64,000 nt of DNA from Ralstonia pickettii DTP0602 (GTDB lineage Bacteria; Pseudomonadota; Gammaproteobacteria; Burkholderiales; Burkholderiaceae), in assembly GCA_000471925.1 (NCBI GenBank), contig CP006667.1, forward strand, positions 2,976,001 to 3,040,000, given 5' to 3'. Shown in pieces: positions 1 to 10,458 of the stretch (its first letter is position 1; each line of letters begins with the position of its first letter). A model generated the notes under the pieces. The model was given only the letters and a program-made list of their open reading frames with translations, did no database searches and was not told the DNA's origin. The position numbers and the translations under genes are program-made.

Positions 1-2178
1 ATGCAGGTGTTCGCCGATCTCGCGCTTCTCCAGCTCGTCGCTGACCGTTTCAAGGCCGGCCAGGCCCAGCATGCGGCCGGCAAAGAACTGGTACGGGCAG
101 CGGCGCAGCATGTTGTAGGCCTGCGCGCTCCAGCGCACCGGCACCAGCTCCGCCGCGGCCTCGGGCGCCGGCATGCCGCGGACATCGGCAAACGTCTCGT
201 GCGCCTGCGGTGCGGCGTTGGCCTCGATGCTGACACCACTGCGCGTGCAGCACGCCGCCAGCCGTTCGATCCAGCCCGACACATGGTGCGGTTCGCCGCG
301 GCTGCCGTAGCGTTGCCACGTCATCACCACGTCGGCGTTGTTCAACAGCACTTCGGCGAGGTCGCGCGCCTGTTGTGCAAAGCGGGCCTCGCGGTCTTCC
401 AGGTCCAGCTCGCGCCGCATCTGGTTGGAGAAGAACATTAGCTCGGCGGCACTGGACGGCAGCTGCGCGTCATCGCAGCCGACGATCACCACGCCCTCGA
501 AACGACGCATGCGTGCGCCGTTCAGCGGCAGGATGGTGATGCGCGCCGGGCCGCTGGCCGAGGGCTCTTTATAGGCGACCGATTCGAGCAGCGCCGCCAG
601 CATCGCGCGGAATTCGCCCTGCGACAGCGTGGCATGCCCGCCGGTCTCGTCCTGCGGCAGCTCCTGCAGCCGCGCCAGCGCATCGAGCAGCTGGCTGCCG
701 GCATCGTCAGCGGCCAGCGCCGTACGCATGCCAAGCGTGTCGAGCATGCCGTCGAGCCGTTCCAGCCAGGTGGCGAGCGGATGCTGGGCGAGGCCGCGCG
801 GCCAGCGCGCGGCCTCGTCGGCGAGCAAGGCGATCAGTCCGCGTGCCGCGCTGCGTGGCGCTTCGCCCGCGTCCTCCTCTTCGGCAGACGCTTGCGGCAC
901 GGTTGTCGGTTCGCTGCCGAACAGTTGGCGCAGCCGCGCCCAGCCGCCGGTAATGCCTTCGCGGCGTACCTGGCGCTCCAGCAGCGCGATGGCCAAGCCG
1001 CGCTTGGCAACATCCGGCAGGCAGAACGGGCTCTTGAGCAGGTCGAGCAGCGCGGCGGTATCGCCGTCGCGCACCAGCAGGTCGAACCAGCGCATCAGCG
1101 CGGCGGCGGCGCGCGTGGTGGACAGCTTCCAGCCGGTCTCGTCGCGCACCGGCGCACCGGCGCGCGCCAGCAAGGCGCGCGCGCGCCGTGCCACCACGCG
1201 GTCGTGCGCGACCAGCGCGACATTGCGGCGGCCTTCGTTGAGCCACTGCACCAGCTGCGCGGCGGCGGCCGCGGCCTCATCCTCGAAGCGCGCGCTGCCG
1301 ACCACGCGGATGGCGGGTCGTTGCGGCGGCAGCGCGGGCATGGCGGGGAGCGGTGATGCGGCTTCGGCGTTGTCGGTGTCGTTGGCGATTTGCGCTTCCG
1401 GCCAGAGCGCCAGCAGCGTCTGGTACCAGTCGGCATCCGTCTCGCCCTGCCCGGTCCAGTCATAGCCGACCTGCATCACCGGCACCAGCTCGGCGGCATC
1501 GCGCAGGAACGCGGCTTCCAGCGGCGTGGGCGGCGTCGGGGCGATCCAGATCACCGGGCCGCGCAGCTGCTGCGACAGCTCGCGCAAGGCGCGGCGCCGC
1601 GCGGGCAGCGGATCGTCCGGCCCGGACAACGCCTGCCAGAATGCCAGCACGATGCGCGCCTCTTCGCCGAGGAAGCGCTCCGACAGGTGCGAATAGGTCC
1701 GCTCCAGCGCCCCTTGCAGCAACCCGGCGCGGTCGTCGCCATCGATCTCGTCGTCGCGGATGGCAGCGTCCTCAAGCCAGCGCGCATTGAGTTCGTCGCA
1801 AATCGCAAGCAGCGTCTGCGACAGCCCCCACGCCGCGGTCTCGTTCTGCGCGCCGAAGGCACGGCGCAGCCAGTCCTGCCCGCGCACCGCCTGTTGCACC
1901 GCCAGCAGGCGTGCGGCATGGCTGCGCACCGGCGTGCCGTCGGGCGGCAGGTCAAGCAGCCAGTGGCCCAGCGTCAGCACGCGCGGCAGCAGCCGCGGGC
2001 GGCCCGCGGCGCGCGCGGCTGCATCCAGTGCCTGGCGCACGCCGGGGATCTGCGCGGCGGTAGGCACCACCACGTGCGCGCCGGCCTCGGGCGCGCCGCA
2101 GCGGTCGAGGAGATACCAGGCAGCGGCAGCCGCCTGGTCGAGGAAATCAGGGCCAGGGCGAAAGCGTAGCGACGTCAT
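1..2178 (-). CDS. AddB-like PD-(D/E)XK recombination nuclease, N-terminal 726 codons (partial at left edge)
   Basis: The frame is open from an ATG at 2178 to the window edge, so the C-terminus is missing. It begins MTSLRFRPGPDFLDQ. The long N-terminal part resembles the inactivated superfamily I helicase fold of AddB-type proteins, which act with an AddA/UvrD-like helicase in processing double-strand breaks. Near residue 693 the motif RCPYQFFAGRMLGL appears. In AddB-family proteins the cysteine at this place opens the C-terminal nuclease domain and is the first of four Fe-S cluster ligands. The remaining cysteines and the D/E-x-K residues would lie outside the window. The expected partner addA would be the next gene to the left. 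In Burkholderiaceae this pair sits next to trxA-rho, as here. Function is assigned by family and position, not by a visible active site. Confidence 0.8.
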   Translation of the reverse strand, partial: MTSLRFRPGPDFLDQAAAAAWYLLDRCGAPEAGAHVVVPTAAQIPGVRQALDAAARAAGRPRLLPRVLTLGHWLLDLPPDGTPVRSHAARLLAVQQAVRGQDWLRRAFGAQNETAAWGLSQTLLAICDELNARWLEDAAIRDDEIDGDDRAGLLQGALERTYSHLSERFLGEEARIVLAFWQALSGPDDPLPARRRALRELSQQLRGPVIWIAPTPPTPLEAAFLRDAAELVPVMQVGYDWTGQGETDADWYQTLLALWPEAQIANDTDNAEAASPLPAMPALPPQRPAIRVVGSARFEDEAAAAAAQLVQWLNEGRRNVALVAHDRVVARRARALLARAGAPVRDETGWKLSTTRAAAALMRWFDLLVRDGDTAALLDLLKSPFCLPDVAKRGLAIALLERQVRREGITGGWARLRQLFGSEPTTVPQASAEEEDAGEAPRSAARGLIALLADEAARWPRGLAQHPLATWLERLDGMLDTLGMRTALAADDAGSQLLDALARLQELPQDETGGHATLSQGEFRAMLAALLESVAYKEPSASGPARITILPLNGARMRRFEGVVIVGCDDAQLPSSAAELMFFSNQMRRELDLEDREARFAQQARDLAEVLLNNADVVMTWQRYGSRGEPHHVSGWIERLAACCTRSGVSIEANAAPQAHETFADVRGMPAPEAAAELVPVRWSAQAYNMLRRCPYQFFAGRMLGLAGLETVSDELEKREIGEHLH

Positions 2179-2330
2179 TTGGCGCAAGCGGGGCGCGTGG
2201 GCCGCAGTCCGGCATGGCTGCGGGGACTGCGTCGGTCGGAGAAGGTGTCAGGCAGCAACGAAAAAAATACAGGGTCGCCGCCTGCCGGCGCGGCAGGCGG
2301 CGAAAACAATGCGAAGCAAGCGCGCGGCGC

Positions 2331-2612
2331 TCAGTGCGGGCCGCCTTCCAGGCGCGCACGGATCTCGCGCGCGGTCTCGAGCAGGCCTTCATAACCGGAG
2401 CGCGCATGCTCGGGCAGGTCCGGATCGCCCACCAGCGTGCCGAGGGTTTCGATGATGCTGTAGACCAGGCCCTTGGCCGCACCGCTGGCGATGCTGTTGG
2501 TCTCGACGGCACTGCTGATATGGTCCAGCGCATCGCTCAGGTGGTCTACATCCGGCCCCTGGCCGGACTCGGGCTCGGGCTGCTGCAAAGGCTTGCGGGG
2601 ATCGGTGTTCAT
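2331..2612 (-). CDS. hypothetical protein, 93 aa
   Basis: I do not recognise a named family. The ATG at 2612 (MNTDPRKPLQQPEPESG) is preferred over an in-frame codon 21 residues upstream because an AAGGTC element precedes it and because the extra residues are low-complexity. The N-terminal 25 residues are rich in P, E, Q and D and likely disordered. The rest looks like two or three amphipathic helices (around SDALDHISSAVETN and ARSGYEGLLETAREIRARLEGG). There is no signal peptide, cysteine or membrane segment. It lies upstream of the AddB-like gene on the same strand, 152 bp away, and divergent from trxA. Coding is supported by codon use and by the lack of a competing frame, but the role is unknown. 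Confidence 0.6.
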   Translation of the reverse strand: MNTDPRKPLQQPEPESGQGPDVDHLSDALDHISSAVETNSIASGAAKGLVYSIIETLGTLVGDPDLPEHARSGYEGLLETAREIRARLEGGPH

Positions 2613-3052
2613 ATCGATGACCTTGTCAGTGACGCGGGGCGCAAGATTGGTCCGCGGCGCGCGCCATGCGGACACAGGCGCCGCGGACCGCTTCTATTCT
2701 ACGCGCCCGCCACGCGGATTCATCACAACGTGCTGAGCGCTTCAAGTGCATCCGATGGCACACCCGCCCCGATTGCCCGAATCTCTCGACGCCATTGAAA
2801 ATAAGCATTTCAACGAATTGCCGGATTGCAGCAGAATTCATCCCGTTGCCGGCGGCTTTTCAGCCGCCTTGCCAGGGCCGTCTTGAAAATCGGCAAACTG
2901 GTAACATATCGACAGCACCGGGCGCGGCAGCGGCCTCCCTAGCCCGCCAGAAAGGCGGCAAAGGGGTCGCCCGACGGGTCCGCGCAATCTCGTGTAAGGT
3001 AACGGTTCGGCCCAGCCTTCAACATAAAAAGCGAAACCAGAGGTTTTCCGCC
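2613..3052. other. intergenic region between a hypothetical gene and trxA
   Basis: This 440-bp region separates two divergent genes. It is more AT-rich around 2790-2910 than its surroundings, and a TTGAAA at 2883-2888 could be a -35 element, but no convincing -10 sits 16-18 bp downstream. The trxA ribosome-binding site is a weak AGAGG at 3039-3043. I see no gene and no clear hairpin. Confidence 0.5.
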
Positions 3053-3379
3053 ATGAGCGAACAAATCAAGTATGTGAGCGACGCCTCCTTCGACGCTGAC
3101 GTCCTCCAGTCCGACAAGCCCGTCCTGCTCGATTTCTGGGCCGAATGGTGCGGCCCCTGCAAGATGATCGCGCCGATCCTGGACGAAGTCGCCAAGGACT
3201 ACGGCGACAAGCTGCAGGTCGCCAAGCTCAACGTCGATGAAAACCAGCAGGTGCCGGCCAAGTTCGGCATCCGCGGCATCCCGACGCTGATCCTGTTCAA
3301 GAACGGCGCGGTCGCGGCCCAGAAGGTCGGCGCGCTGTCCAAGTCGCAACTGACCGCCTTCCTCGACGGCAACCTGTAA
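3053..3379 (+). CDS. trxA: thioredoxin 1
   Basis: This 108-residue protein is a classical single-domain thioredoxin, the same length as the E. coli protein. It is a cytoplasmic dithiol-disulfide reductant for ribonucleotide reductase, PAPS reductase and others, and is itself reduced by TrxB. The active site WCGPC occupies residues 32-36 and the conserved cis-proline is P77 (GIRGIPT). The start [10 protein letters not shown] matches the length of the family, and upstream in-frame codons are not needed. There is no signal peptide. The gene is transcribed toward rho and has its own downstream hairpin, so it is probably monocistronic. The trxA-rho order is conserved in many proteobacteria. Confidence 0.97.
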   Translation: MSEQIKYVSDASFDADVLQSDKPVLLDFWAEWCGPCKMIAPILDEVAKDYGDKLQVAKLNVDENQQVPAKFGIRGIPTLILFKNGAVAAQKVGALSKSQLTAFLDGNL

Positions 3380-3387
3380 GCTGCGCG

Positions 3388-3417
3388 CCGGAACCCGACC
3401 CAGGCGTTCCGGTTTTT
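3388..3417 (+). terminator. rho-independent terminator of trxA
   Basis: A 7-bp stem CCGGAAC/GTTCCGG (3388-3394 with 3406-3412), 11-nt loop, is followed directly by TTTTT. It starts 9 nt after the trxA stop codon. Confidence 0.85.
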
Positions 3418-3446
3418 GTCGCGATCCGACGTGCGTGCGCCACACC

Positions 3447-3475
3447 CTGGCGCACCGGTCGGATTGTGCTAAGAT
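3447..3475 (+). promoter_or_regulatory. candidate extended -10 promoter of rho
   Basis: TGCTAAGAT at 3467-3475 forms an extended -10 (TGn plus TAAGAT). The -35 position 17 bp upstream (CTGGCG) is poor, as often in extended -10 promoters. It lies between the trxA terminator and the rho start, leaving a leader of about 80 nt. Confidence 0.5.
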
Positions 3476-3560
3476 GCCACCAACAACTCCCCGAGCGTTC
3501 GCTCATTTTTCCCCCTTCCCTTTAGGTCTCGCCCGTCCGGGCCATCTGTACCCCTCGTCT

Positions 3561-4823
<1,263 letters not shown>

Positions 4824-4861
4824 AGCCCTCGCTGCAACATCGCCGCAAGGCGGACAGGAAG

Positions 4862-4883
4862 GCGTGCCATGGCGCGCTTTTTT
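4862..4883 (+). terminator. possible terminator after rho
   Basis: A near-palindrome GCGTGCCATGGCGCGC (4862-4877) with a very tight loop is followed by TTTTTT. The short loop weakens the case, but the T-run and position 39 nt after rho fit. Confidence 0.45.
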
Positions 4884-4931
4884 GTTGCCTGATGATTTCC
4901 CTGCGCGCCCGACCGCACCGGCGCTTGGACC

Positions 4932-5789
4932 ATGCTCGGCAAACTGACCTCATTCCTGCGCACCCGCTCCAGGGCCCGCAAGCTGGAGCACTACGCGATC
5001 CCCGACGCGCTGTGGATGCGCACGGTCGCCACGCTGCCGTTCGTGCAGCGCTATGGCAGCGAAGACCTGGCAGCGCTGCGCGAACTGGCCACGCTGTTTA
5101 TCGCCGAGAAGGAATACTCCACCGCGCACGATCTGCCCCTGGTCGACGAGATGGTGGTCAGCGTCGCGGTGCAGGCCTGCGTGCCGATCCTGAAGCTGGG
5201 GCTGCCGTGGTATCGCGGCTGGCACGGCATCGTGCTCTACCCGGGCGAGTTCATCATCCGCCGGACCGAGCAGGACGAGATCGGGCTGGTGCATGGCGTG
5301 GTGGAGGAAGCCAGCGGCGAAGCGTGGGAACACGGGCCGGTGATCCTGTCCTGGCAGGACGTGCACACGCCCGGCGGCGGCATCGACAGCGAGCATGAAC
5401 TGCCGGCCGACACCTACAACGTGGTAATCCACGAATTCGCCCACAAGCTCGACATGCTGGACGGCGAGCCCGACGGCGTGCCGCCCTTCTCGCGCGTACT
5501 GCATCCGGACATCGATGCCGAGGCCTGGGCTCAGACCTTCCTGACCGAATACGACCGCTTTGCCGAAGCGTGGGACGCACGCAAGGAATCCGACTGGGAG
5601 CATCCCGAGCGGTTGCCGCCGGCGCTTCGCGTCATCGACCCATATGGCAGCGAGGCGCCGAGCGAGTTCTTTGCAGTGACGTCTGAGGCGTTTTTTGTCG
5701 AGCCCGCCGGCCTGGCGCGGCACTGGCCAGTGATATACCAGTCGCTGGCATCCTTCTACCGGCAAGACCCCGCCTCGATGTGCCGCTAA
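4932..5789 (+). CDS. mtfA: MtfA-family zinc-dependent peptidase (M90)
   Basis: The 285-residue protein belongs to the MtfA family of soluble zinc peptidases. In E. coli MtfA binds the repressor Mlc (DgsA) and so affects glucose-PTS expression; whether a partner of that kind exists here cannot be seen. The zinc motif HEFAH is at residues 167-171 in VVIHEFAHKLDMLDG, and a glutamate suited as third ligand is E252 in AVTSEAFF. The protein is preceded by a short basic N-terminus (RTRSRARK) and has no signal peptide, fitting a cytoplasmic location. It follows rho by 108 bp on the same strand, with a possible terminator between. The family assignment is strong, the physiological role is inferred. 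Confidence 0.9.
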   Translation: MLGKLTSFLRTRSRARKLEHYAIPDALWMRTVATLPFVQRYGSEDLAALRELATLFIAEKEYSTAHDLPLVDEMVVSVAVQACVPILKLGLPWYRGWHGIVLYPGEFIIRRTEQDEIGLVHGVVEEASGEAWEHGPVILSWQDVHTPGGGIDSEHELPADTYNVVIHEFAHKLDMLDGEPDGVPPFSRVLHPDIDAEAWAQTFLTEYDRFAEAWDARKESDWEHPERLPPALRVIDPYGSEAPSEFFAVTSEAFFVEPAGLARHWPVIYQSLASFYRQDPASMCR

Positions 5790-5975
5790 AGTTATATCCC
5801 ATGTGCTTGAGAGCGCGTAGCAATATGCTTGAGCCCCTTCCCCAAGTCTTTGCTTTTCTGCCATAATTCCAGTTTGCCCGTTACCGGCAAGTGGTTCGTT
5901 CGTCGCCGCGTCGTGCCCTCGGCAGAGAATCAGCGGATTGCAACGGACTGGCTACCCAACCAGAAAGGACTCATC

Positions 5976-6236
5976 ATGAAAGAAGGCATTCACCCGAATT
6001 ACCGCGAAGTCGTGTTCCAGGACATGTCCAGCGACTTCAGCTTCATCACCCGCTCGACCATCCAGACCAAGGACAAGATCGTGAAGGACGGCAAGGAATA
6101 CCCGCTGGCCAAGATCGAAGTCTCGTCGGAATCGCACCCGTTCTACACCGGCACCCAGAAGATCATGGACACGGCCGGCCGCGTCGAGAAGTTCCGCCAG
6201 AAGTTCGGCAACAAGCTGGGCAAGGCTGCAAAGTAA
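5976..6236 (+). CDS. rpmE2: 50S ribosomal protein L31, type B (zinc-independent)
   Basis: The 86-residue protein starts [16 protein letters not shown], with a good AAAGGA ribosome-binding site 7 nt before the ATG at 5976. It has the insert typical of type B L31 and contains no cysteine, so it lacks the zinc-binding CxxC of type A. L31 sits at the subunit interface of the ribosome. In organisms with both forms, the type B gene is used under zinc limitation; only this form is visible here, and no Zur site is obvious upstream. A perfect terminator follows 65 bp downstream. Confidence 0.96.
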   Translation: MKEGIHPNYREVVFQDMSSDFSFITRSTIQTKDKIVKDGKEYPLAKIEVSSESHPFYTGTQKIMDTAGRVEKFRQKFGNKLGKAAK

Positions 6237-6301
6237 TCGCTTTCGGCGAACCCCGCTTCGCGCGGCCCGCGGACAGATACTCCGAGGCCCCGCGAACCAG
6301 C

Positions 6302-6328
6302 AAAGAGGCAGCATCGGCTGCCTCTTTT
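6302..6328 (+). terminator. terminator of rpmE2
   Basis: An 11-bp perfect stem AAAGAGGCAGC/GCTGCCTCTTT (6302-6312 with 6317-6327), tetraloop ATCG, runs into TTTT. Confidence 0.9.
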
Positions 6329-6482
6329 GCTTTGGTGCCTGCCATGACGGCTGGCGCCGCAGTACCAATCAGATTTCCCTCACGCCCGTGAGGCCTCTAC
6401 GCCATGCCACGGCCCGCGCGGCCGCCGCATGCGCGATACTGTGGCCTTCGCGCCATTGCGCCCCGGCCCGACCCGAGCATCG

Positions 6483-8270
6483 ATGCGTCAAGCCAACACC
6501 TCACCCGTCCAGTTGACCGCTGCCGCGACCGGCGCACTGCCGCGCGCCCTGCTGCTGGCGATCTGCATCATCTACGGCCTGGTCGGCCTGTTCGGCCGCG
6601 ACCCGTGGAAGAACGAGGATGCCGCCGGCTTCGGCGTGATGTGGCAACTGGCCACTGGCGGCCTGCACGACTGGCTGATGCCCAATATCGCCGGGCGCCC
6701 GTACAGCGAGGACGGCCCGCTGGTGTTCTGGATCGGCGCAATCATGATCCGCGGCTTCGGCGGCTGGCTGGGCGCGGCCGATGCCGCGCGGCTGGCCACC
6801 GCGCTGTTCTTCTTCGCAACCTGCGCCTGCATCTGGTACACCACCTACCTGCTGGGCCGGCGCGACGAGGTCCAGCCCTTTGCCTATGCCTTCGGCGGCC
6901 AGCCCAACGCGCGCGACTACGGCCGTACGCTTGCCGACGGCGCGCTGCTGATCTTCCTCGCCTGCGTGGGCCTGGCCATGCGCGGCCACGAAACCACGCC
7001 GCAGGTGGGCCAGGTCGCCTTTATCGCGCTGGCGCTGTACGGCATGGTGCGCAGTCTCGACAAGCCGATCCAGGGCAGCCTGATCTATGGCGCCGCGCTC
7101 GGTGGCCTGGCGTTGGCGAGCGGCCCGCTGCTGCCGCTGGCGATGCTCGGCGGCACCGTGGTCTGCGCGCTGGTGTGCCGACCGCTGCCGTGGCAGCGCC
7201 TGTTCGCCATCGGCATTCCGCTCGCCCTGCTGATCGTGCTGGCGTGGCTGACCGCGACCTACTTCGGCGCGGCCGACCGCAACGAGGCGGTCACCTTTAT
7301 CCGCGAGTGGTCGCGCTACGATCGCCGCAGCTATGGCTCGCCGAACATGCAGACCTTCGGCTTCAACATGCGCAACCTGTTCCTGTACGCGTGGCCGGTG
7401 TGGCCGATCGCGGGCTGGGCCTGGATCGCATGGGCCGGCATGCGCCGCGCGCCCCACGTGGCGATGCCGCTGGCGCTGCTGCTGCCGGTGCTGGTGCTGC
7501 TGTTCCTGCAACGCAGCGCCGGCGACGTGCAGTTCATCCTGCTGCTGCCGCCGATGGCGGTGCTGGCCGCGTTTGCGCTGCCCACGCTGGCGCGCGGCGT
7601 GATCAACGCGATCGACTGGTTCGCGCTGCTGTTCTTCACCATCTTCGGCGGCACGGTCTGGTTTATGTGGGTCGCCAAGACCACCGGCTGGCCGCCGCGC
7701 ATCGCGCGCAACATCTTCCGCCAGTTGCCCGGCTACCAGCATGAATTCACCGTCGCGGCGGTGCTGTTCGCGCTGGTCGCGACCGCCGCCTGGGTGCTGA
7801 TCGTGCGCTGGCGGCTGTCGCGCGCGCCCAAGCAGATCTGGCGCCCGGTGGTGATTTCCGCAGCGGGCACCACACTGATGTGGGTGATGGCGATGACGCT
7901 GTGGCTGCCGTCGATCAACTACGGCAAGACCTATCGCGACGTGGCACAGGCCGCGGCGATGGCGCTGCCGCCCGCTTACCAGTGCGTGCAGCCGATCCGC
8001 ATGGGCGACGCGCAGCTGGCTTCGTTTGCCTACTTCGGCCATATCCGCTTCGGCGGGCCGGGCGATGGCTGCGATGTGCTGTTGCGCCATGACTCGGTGG
8101 ACTATGGCGAGCCGGGCAATATCTCGCATTTCGAATGGCGGCTGATCTGGGAAGGCCGCCGCCCCGCGGACCGCGACGAGCGCTTCCGCATGTATCGCCT
8201 GGTCGATACCGCGCGTGCCATCCATCCGCGCCCCGACCTGCCTCGGCGCCGCCTGCCGCGCCAGCCCTGA
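6483..8270 (+). CDS. GT39/ArnT-like integral membrane glycosyltransferase
   Basis: About 595 residues with around ten to twelve hydrophobic segments, starting with LLLAICIIYGLVGLFG. The first loop carries RDPWKNEDAAGFG, at the place of the acidic catalytic loop in PMT/ArnT-type transferases, which move a sugar from an undecaprenyl carrier to an acceptor on the periplasmic side. The hydrophilic C-terminal 120 residues would be periplasmic. Donor and acceptor cannot be read from the sequence. The start at 6483 (MRQANTSPVQ) is preferred over 6429 because the first 18 codons of the longer version are unlike a membrane-protein N-terminus, but neither has a strong ribosome-binding site. It is followed 131 bp later by a MATE exporter on the same strand; a functional link is not evident. 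Confidence 0.75.
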   Translation: MRQANTSPVQLTAAATGALPRALLLAICIIYGLVGLFGRDPWKNEDAAGFGVMWQLATGGLHDWLMPNIAGRPYSEDGPLVFWIGAIMIRGFGGWLGAADAARLATALFFFATCACIWYTTYLLGRRDEVQPFAYAFGGQPNARDYGRTLADGALLIFLACVGLAMRGHETTPQVGQVAFIALALYGMVRSLDKPIQGSLIYGAALGGLALASGPLLPLAMLGGTVVCALVCRPLPWQRLFAIGIPLALLIVLAWLTATYFGAADRNEAVTFIREWSRYDRRSYGSPNMQTFGFNMRNLFLYAWPVWPIAGWAWIAWAGMRRAPHVAMPLALLLPVLVLLFLQRSAGDVQFILLLPPMAVLAAFALPTLARGVINAIDWFALLFFTIFGGTVWFMWVAKTTGWPPRIARNIFRQLPGYQHEFTVAAVLFALVATAAWVLIVRWRLSRAPKQIWRPVVISAAGTTLMWVMAMTLWLPSINYGKTYRDVAQAAAMALPPAYQCVQPIRMGDAQLASFAYFGHIRFGGPGDGCDVLLRHDSVDYGEPGNISHFEWRLIWEGRRPADRDERFRMYRLVDTARAIHPRPDLPRRRLPRQP

Positions 8271-8401
8271 TTCAACGACTCGCACGACACGTCCCGCAGC
8301 GCCTGTAGCGCCAATAGCATCAGTAGCGCCGTCGAACCAACCCGGCCGCAGGCGGCCGCAGGGGCCCGGGATCGTGCCCTGACCAAGCCTGCCGAGCCTG
8401 A

Positions 8402-9754
8402 ATGACCCTGCTCCAAGACCTCCGCCGCATTGGCAGCCTGGCCGCGCCGGTGCTGGCCGGCCAACTGGCCGTTATCGCCTTTGGCGTCATCGATACCGTG
8501 ATGGCGGGCCGCGCCTCGGCCACCGACCTGGCGGCCGTGGGCCTGGGCGGCTCGATCTACATCACGATCTATATCAGCCTGATGGGTGTGCTGCAGGCGC
8601 TCGCGCCCATCGCGGGCCAGCTCTATGGCGCAGGCCGGGTCGAGGCGATCGGCGCGGAAGTGCGCCAGGCCGCGTGGCTGGGCGCCGCGCTGGCGATTCC
8701 CGGCGTGCTGCTGCTGGCCTTCCCGGCGCCCTTGCTTGCCCTTTCCAAGGCTTCGCCGGAACTGGTCGACAAGGCCACCACCTACCTGCATTTCGGCGCC
8801 TTCGGGCTGCCGGCGGCGCTGGGCTTCCGCATCTATTCCGCGCTGAACAATGCGCTGTCGCGCCCGCTCATGGTCACGGTGCTGCAGATCGGCGGCCTGT
8901 TGCTGAAGGTGCCGCTCAACGCCTGGTTTATCCACGGCGGGCTGGGCGTGCCGGCGATGGGCGGACCCGGCTGCGGGCTGGCCTCGACGCTGATCAGCTG
9001 GGCCTGGTGCATCGCCGGGCTGCTGATCCTGCGCTACAGCCGCGCCTATCGTCCACTGCGCATCTTCGATACCTGGAGTTGGCCGGCGGCCGCGCCGCTG
9101 CGCGCGCTGCTGCGCCTTGGCGTGCCGATGGGCCTGACTTACCTGATCGAGATCACCTCGTTCACGCTGATGTCGATCTTTATCACGCGGCTGGGGACGG
9201 TCACGCTCGCCGGGCACCAGATCATCGCCAACCTAGGCGCGGTGGCCTACATGCTGCCCCTGTCGCTGGCGATCGCCACCTCGACGCTGGTGGCCCAGCA
9301 TATCGGCGCGCGCGACCTGGCCGGCGCCAGCCGGCTCGCCTGGCGCGGCATCCGGCTGGCGGCGGGGCTGGCCATGTTGACCGGGGCGCTACTGTGGCTG
9401 CTGCGCGAGCCGGTGCTGCACGCCTACGCCAGCGACCCGGCGGTGGTCGCGGCGGCGCTGCCGCTGGTGTTGTTCGTTGCCTTCTACCAGGCCTTCGACG
9501 CCGTGCAGGTGATGACGGCCTTTATCCTGCGTGCGTACAAGATCGCGCTGATTCCCACGCTGATCTATGCCGGGTCGCTGTGGGGCATCGGCCTGGGCGG
9601 CGGCTATATGCTGGGGTTCGGGCTGATCGACGGCTTGCCGGCGTTTACGCGCGGCGCGGCTGGCTTCTGGCTGGCCAACAGCGTGAGCCTGGCGATTGCG
9701 GGTGTGCTGCTGGTGCGGTATTTCACGCGGGTCAGCGCGAATCCTGAGAACTGA
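8402..9754 (+). CDS. MATE-family multidrug/Na+ antiporter
   Basis: The 450-residue protein has twelve predicted membrane helices in two homologous halves, as in NorM-type MATE exporters that expel cationic drugs by Na+ or H+ exchange. Family marks include VLAGQLAVIAFGVIDTVMAG in helix 1 and the second-half repeat LRLGVPMGLTYLIEITSF. The protein is inserted in the inner membrane. Substrates cannot be predicted. It starts directly at the ATG at 8402 (MTLLQDLRRIG) with no strong ribosome-binding site. A terminator-like hairpin follows within 10 bp of the stop codon, and the tRNA cluster beyond runs in the opposite direction. Confidence 0.92.
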   Translation: MTLLQDLRRIGSLAAPVLAGQLAVIAFGVIDTVMAGRASATDLAAVGLGGSIYITIYISLMGVLQALAPIAGQLYGAGRVEAIGAEVRQAAWLGAALAIPGVLLLAFPAPLLALSKASPELVDKATTYLHFGAFGLPAALGFRIYSALNNALSRPLMVTVLQIGGLLLKVPLNAWFIHGGLGVPAMGGPGCGLASTLISWAWCIAGLLILRYSRAYRPLRIFDTWSWPAAAPLRALLRLGVPMGLTYLIEITSFTLMSIFITRLGTVTLAGHQIIANLGAVAYMLPLSLAIATSTLVAQHIGARDLAGASRLAWRGIRLAAGLAMLTGALLWLLREPVLHAYASDPAVVAAALPLVLFVAFYQAFDAVQVMTAFILRAYKIALIPTLIYAGSLWGIGLGGGYMLGFGLIDGLPAFTRGAAGFWLANSVSLAIAGVLLVRYFTRVSANPEN

Positions 9755-9762
9755 GGCAGAAA

Positions 9763-9793
9763 AAACCCACATGGCGGATAACCGTGCGGGTTT
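9763..9793. terminator. decayed bidirectional terminator hairpin
   Basis: AAACCCACA and TGCGGGTTT form an imperfect stem (9763-9793). It is a mutated copy of the perfect hairpin at 10421-10453 and lies between the MATE gene and the tRNA cluster, serving converging transcripts. Confidence 0.55.
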
Positions 9794-9836
9794 AGCTTTG
9801 GTGCAGTTCGCTGCCATAGCAGTTGGACCTGAAAAT

Positions 9837-9863
9837 AAAAACGCCCGCTTGCGCGGGCGTTTC
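9837..9863 (-). terminator. terminator of the tRNA Ala-Glu-Asp unit, copy 1
   Basis: Perfect stem AAACGCCCGC/GCGGGCGTTT with a TTGC loop. On the minus strand it follows tRNA-Asp directly and runs into TTTTATTTT. Confidence 0.85.
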
Positions 9864-9867
9864 AAAT

Positions 9868-9944
9868 TGGCGGAGTGGACGGGACTCGAACCCGCGACCC
9901 CCGGCGTGACAGGCCGGTATTCTAACCGACTGAACTACCACTCC
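9868..9944 (-). tRNA. tRNA-Asp(GTC), copy 1
   Basis: 77 nt including encoded CCA. Acceptor GGAGTGG pairs with CCACTCC, anticodon stem CCGGC/GCCGG encloses CTGTCAC (anticodon GTC), T-arm GCGGGTTCGAGTCCCGT. Third gene of the first Ala-Glu-Asp unit; 77 of 77 nt match copy 2. Confidence 0.97.
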
Positions 9945-10014
9945 TTAGTCGGCGCCGTCTCGAGCATTCGCTTTTTGACGACTGGCTGAGCGTCTGATTA
10001 CGCCCTGCTTGTTA

Positions 10015-10090
10015 TGGCGTCCCCTAGGGGATTCGAACCCCTGTACTCACCGTGAAAGGGTGATGTCCTAGGCCTCTAGACGAAGGGGAC
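10015..10090 (-). tRNA. tRNA-Glu(TTC), copy 1
   Basis: 76 nt with encoded CCA. Acceptor GTCCCCT/AGGGGAC, anticodon loop CTTTCAC (anticodon TTC), T-arm GGGGTTCGAATCCCC. Middle gene of the unit. Confidence 0.97.
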
Positions 10091-10196
10091 AGAAACTTGT
10101 TTTTCAACGCGTTTTCTGTCTTGCGCTGGAAAGTCGGCTATTGTAGCAGGCTTTTTCGCGCCCGGGAAGCTTCTTTTCGATGCTTCCCGAATTTCT

Positions 10197-10272
<76 letters not shown>

Positions 10273-10338
10273 GTATCCGGTACTGCTGGAACACCTTCCC
10301 CGCCTACTGCTTAGCGCAGCATTTGCAGCGAAGACAGG

Positions 10339-10368
10339 ATTATATAGCGATTTTCGCAACGGATGCAA
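10339..10368 (-). promoter_or_regulatory. promoter of tRNA unit copy 1
   Basis: On the minus strand TTGCAT, 18-bp spacer, perfect TATAAT (plus-strand ATTATA at 10339-10344). It lies just upstream of tRNA-Ala copy 1. Confidence 0.85.
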
Positions 10369-10420
10369 TACTTTTTATTGCTTCCACGGCGATTAACGAC
10401 ATAATCCCTCACCCTAAAAG

Positions 10421-10453
10421 AAAAACCCGCATGGTGATTAACCATGCGGGTTT
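10421..10453 (-). terminator. terminator of the tRNA Ala-Glu-Asp unit, copy 2
   Basis: Perfect 13-bp stem AAACCCGCATGGT/ACCATGCGGGTTT with a 5-nt loop, followed on the minus strand by a T-rich stretch. It ends transcription before the promoter of copy 1. Confidence 0.9.
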
Positions 10454-10458
10454 AGTTT

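Noticed and set aside
6501..8285. A 594-codon minus-strand frame opposite the GT39 gene
   Set aside because: Arg/Gln/His-rich shadow of a membrane-protein gene with clear helices on the plus strand.
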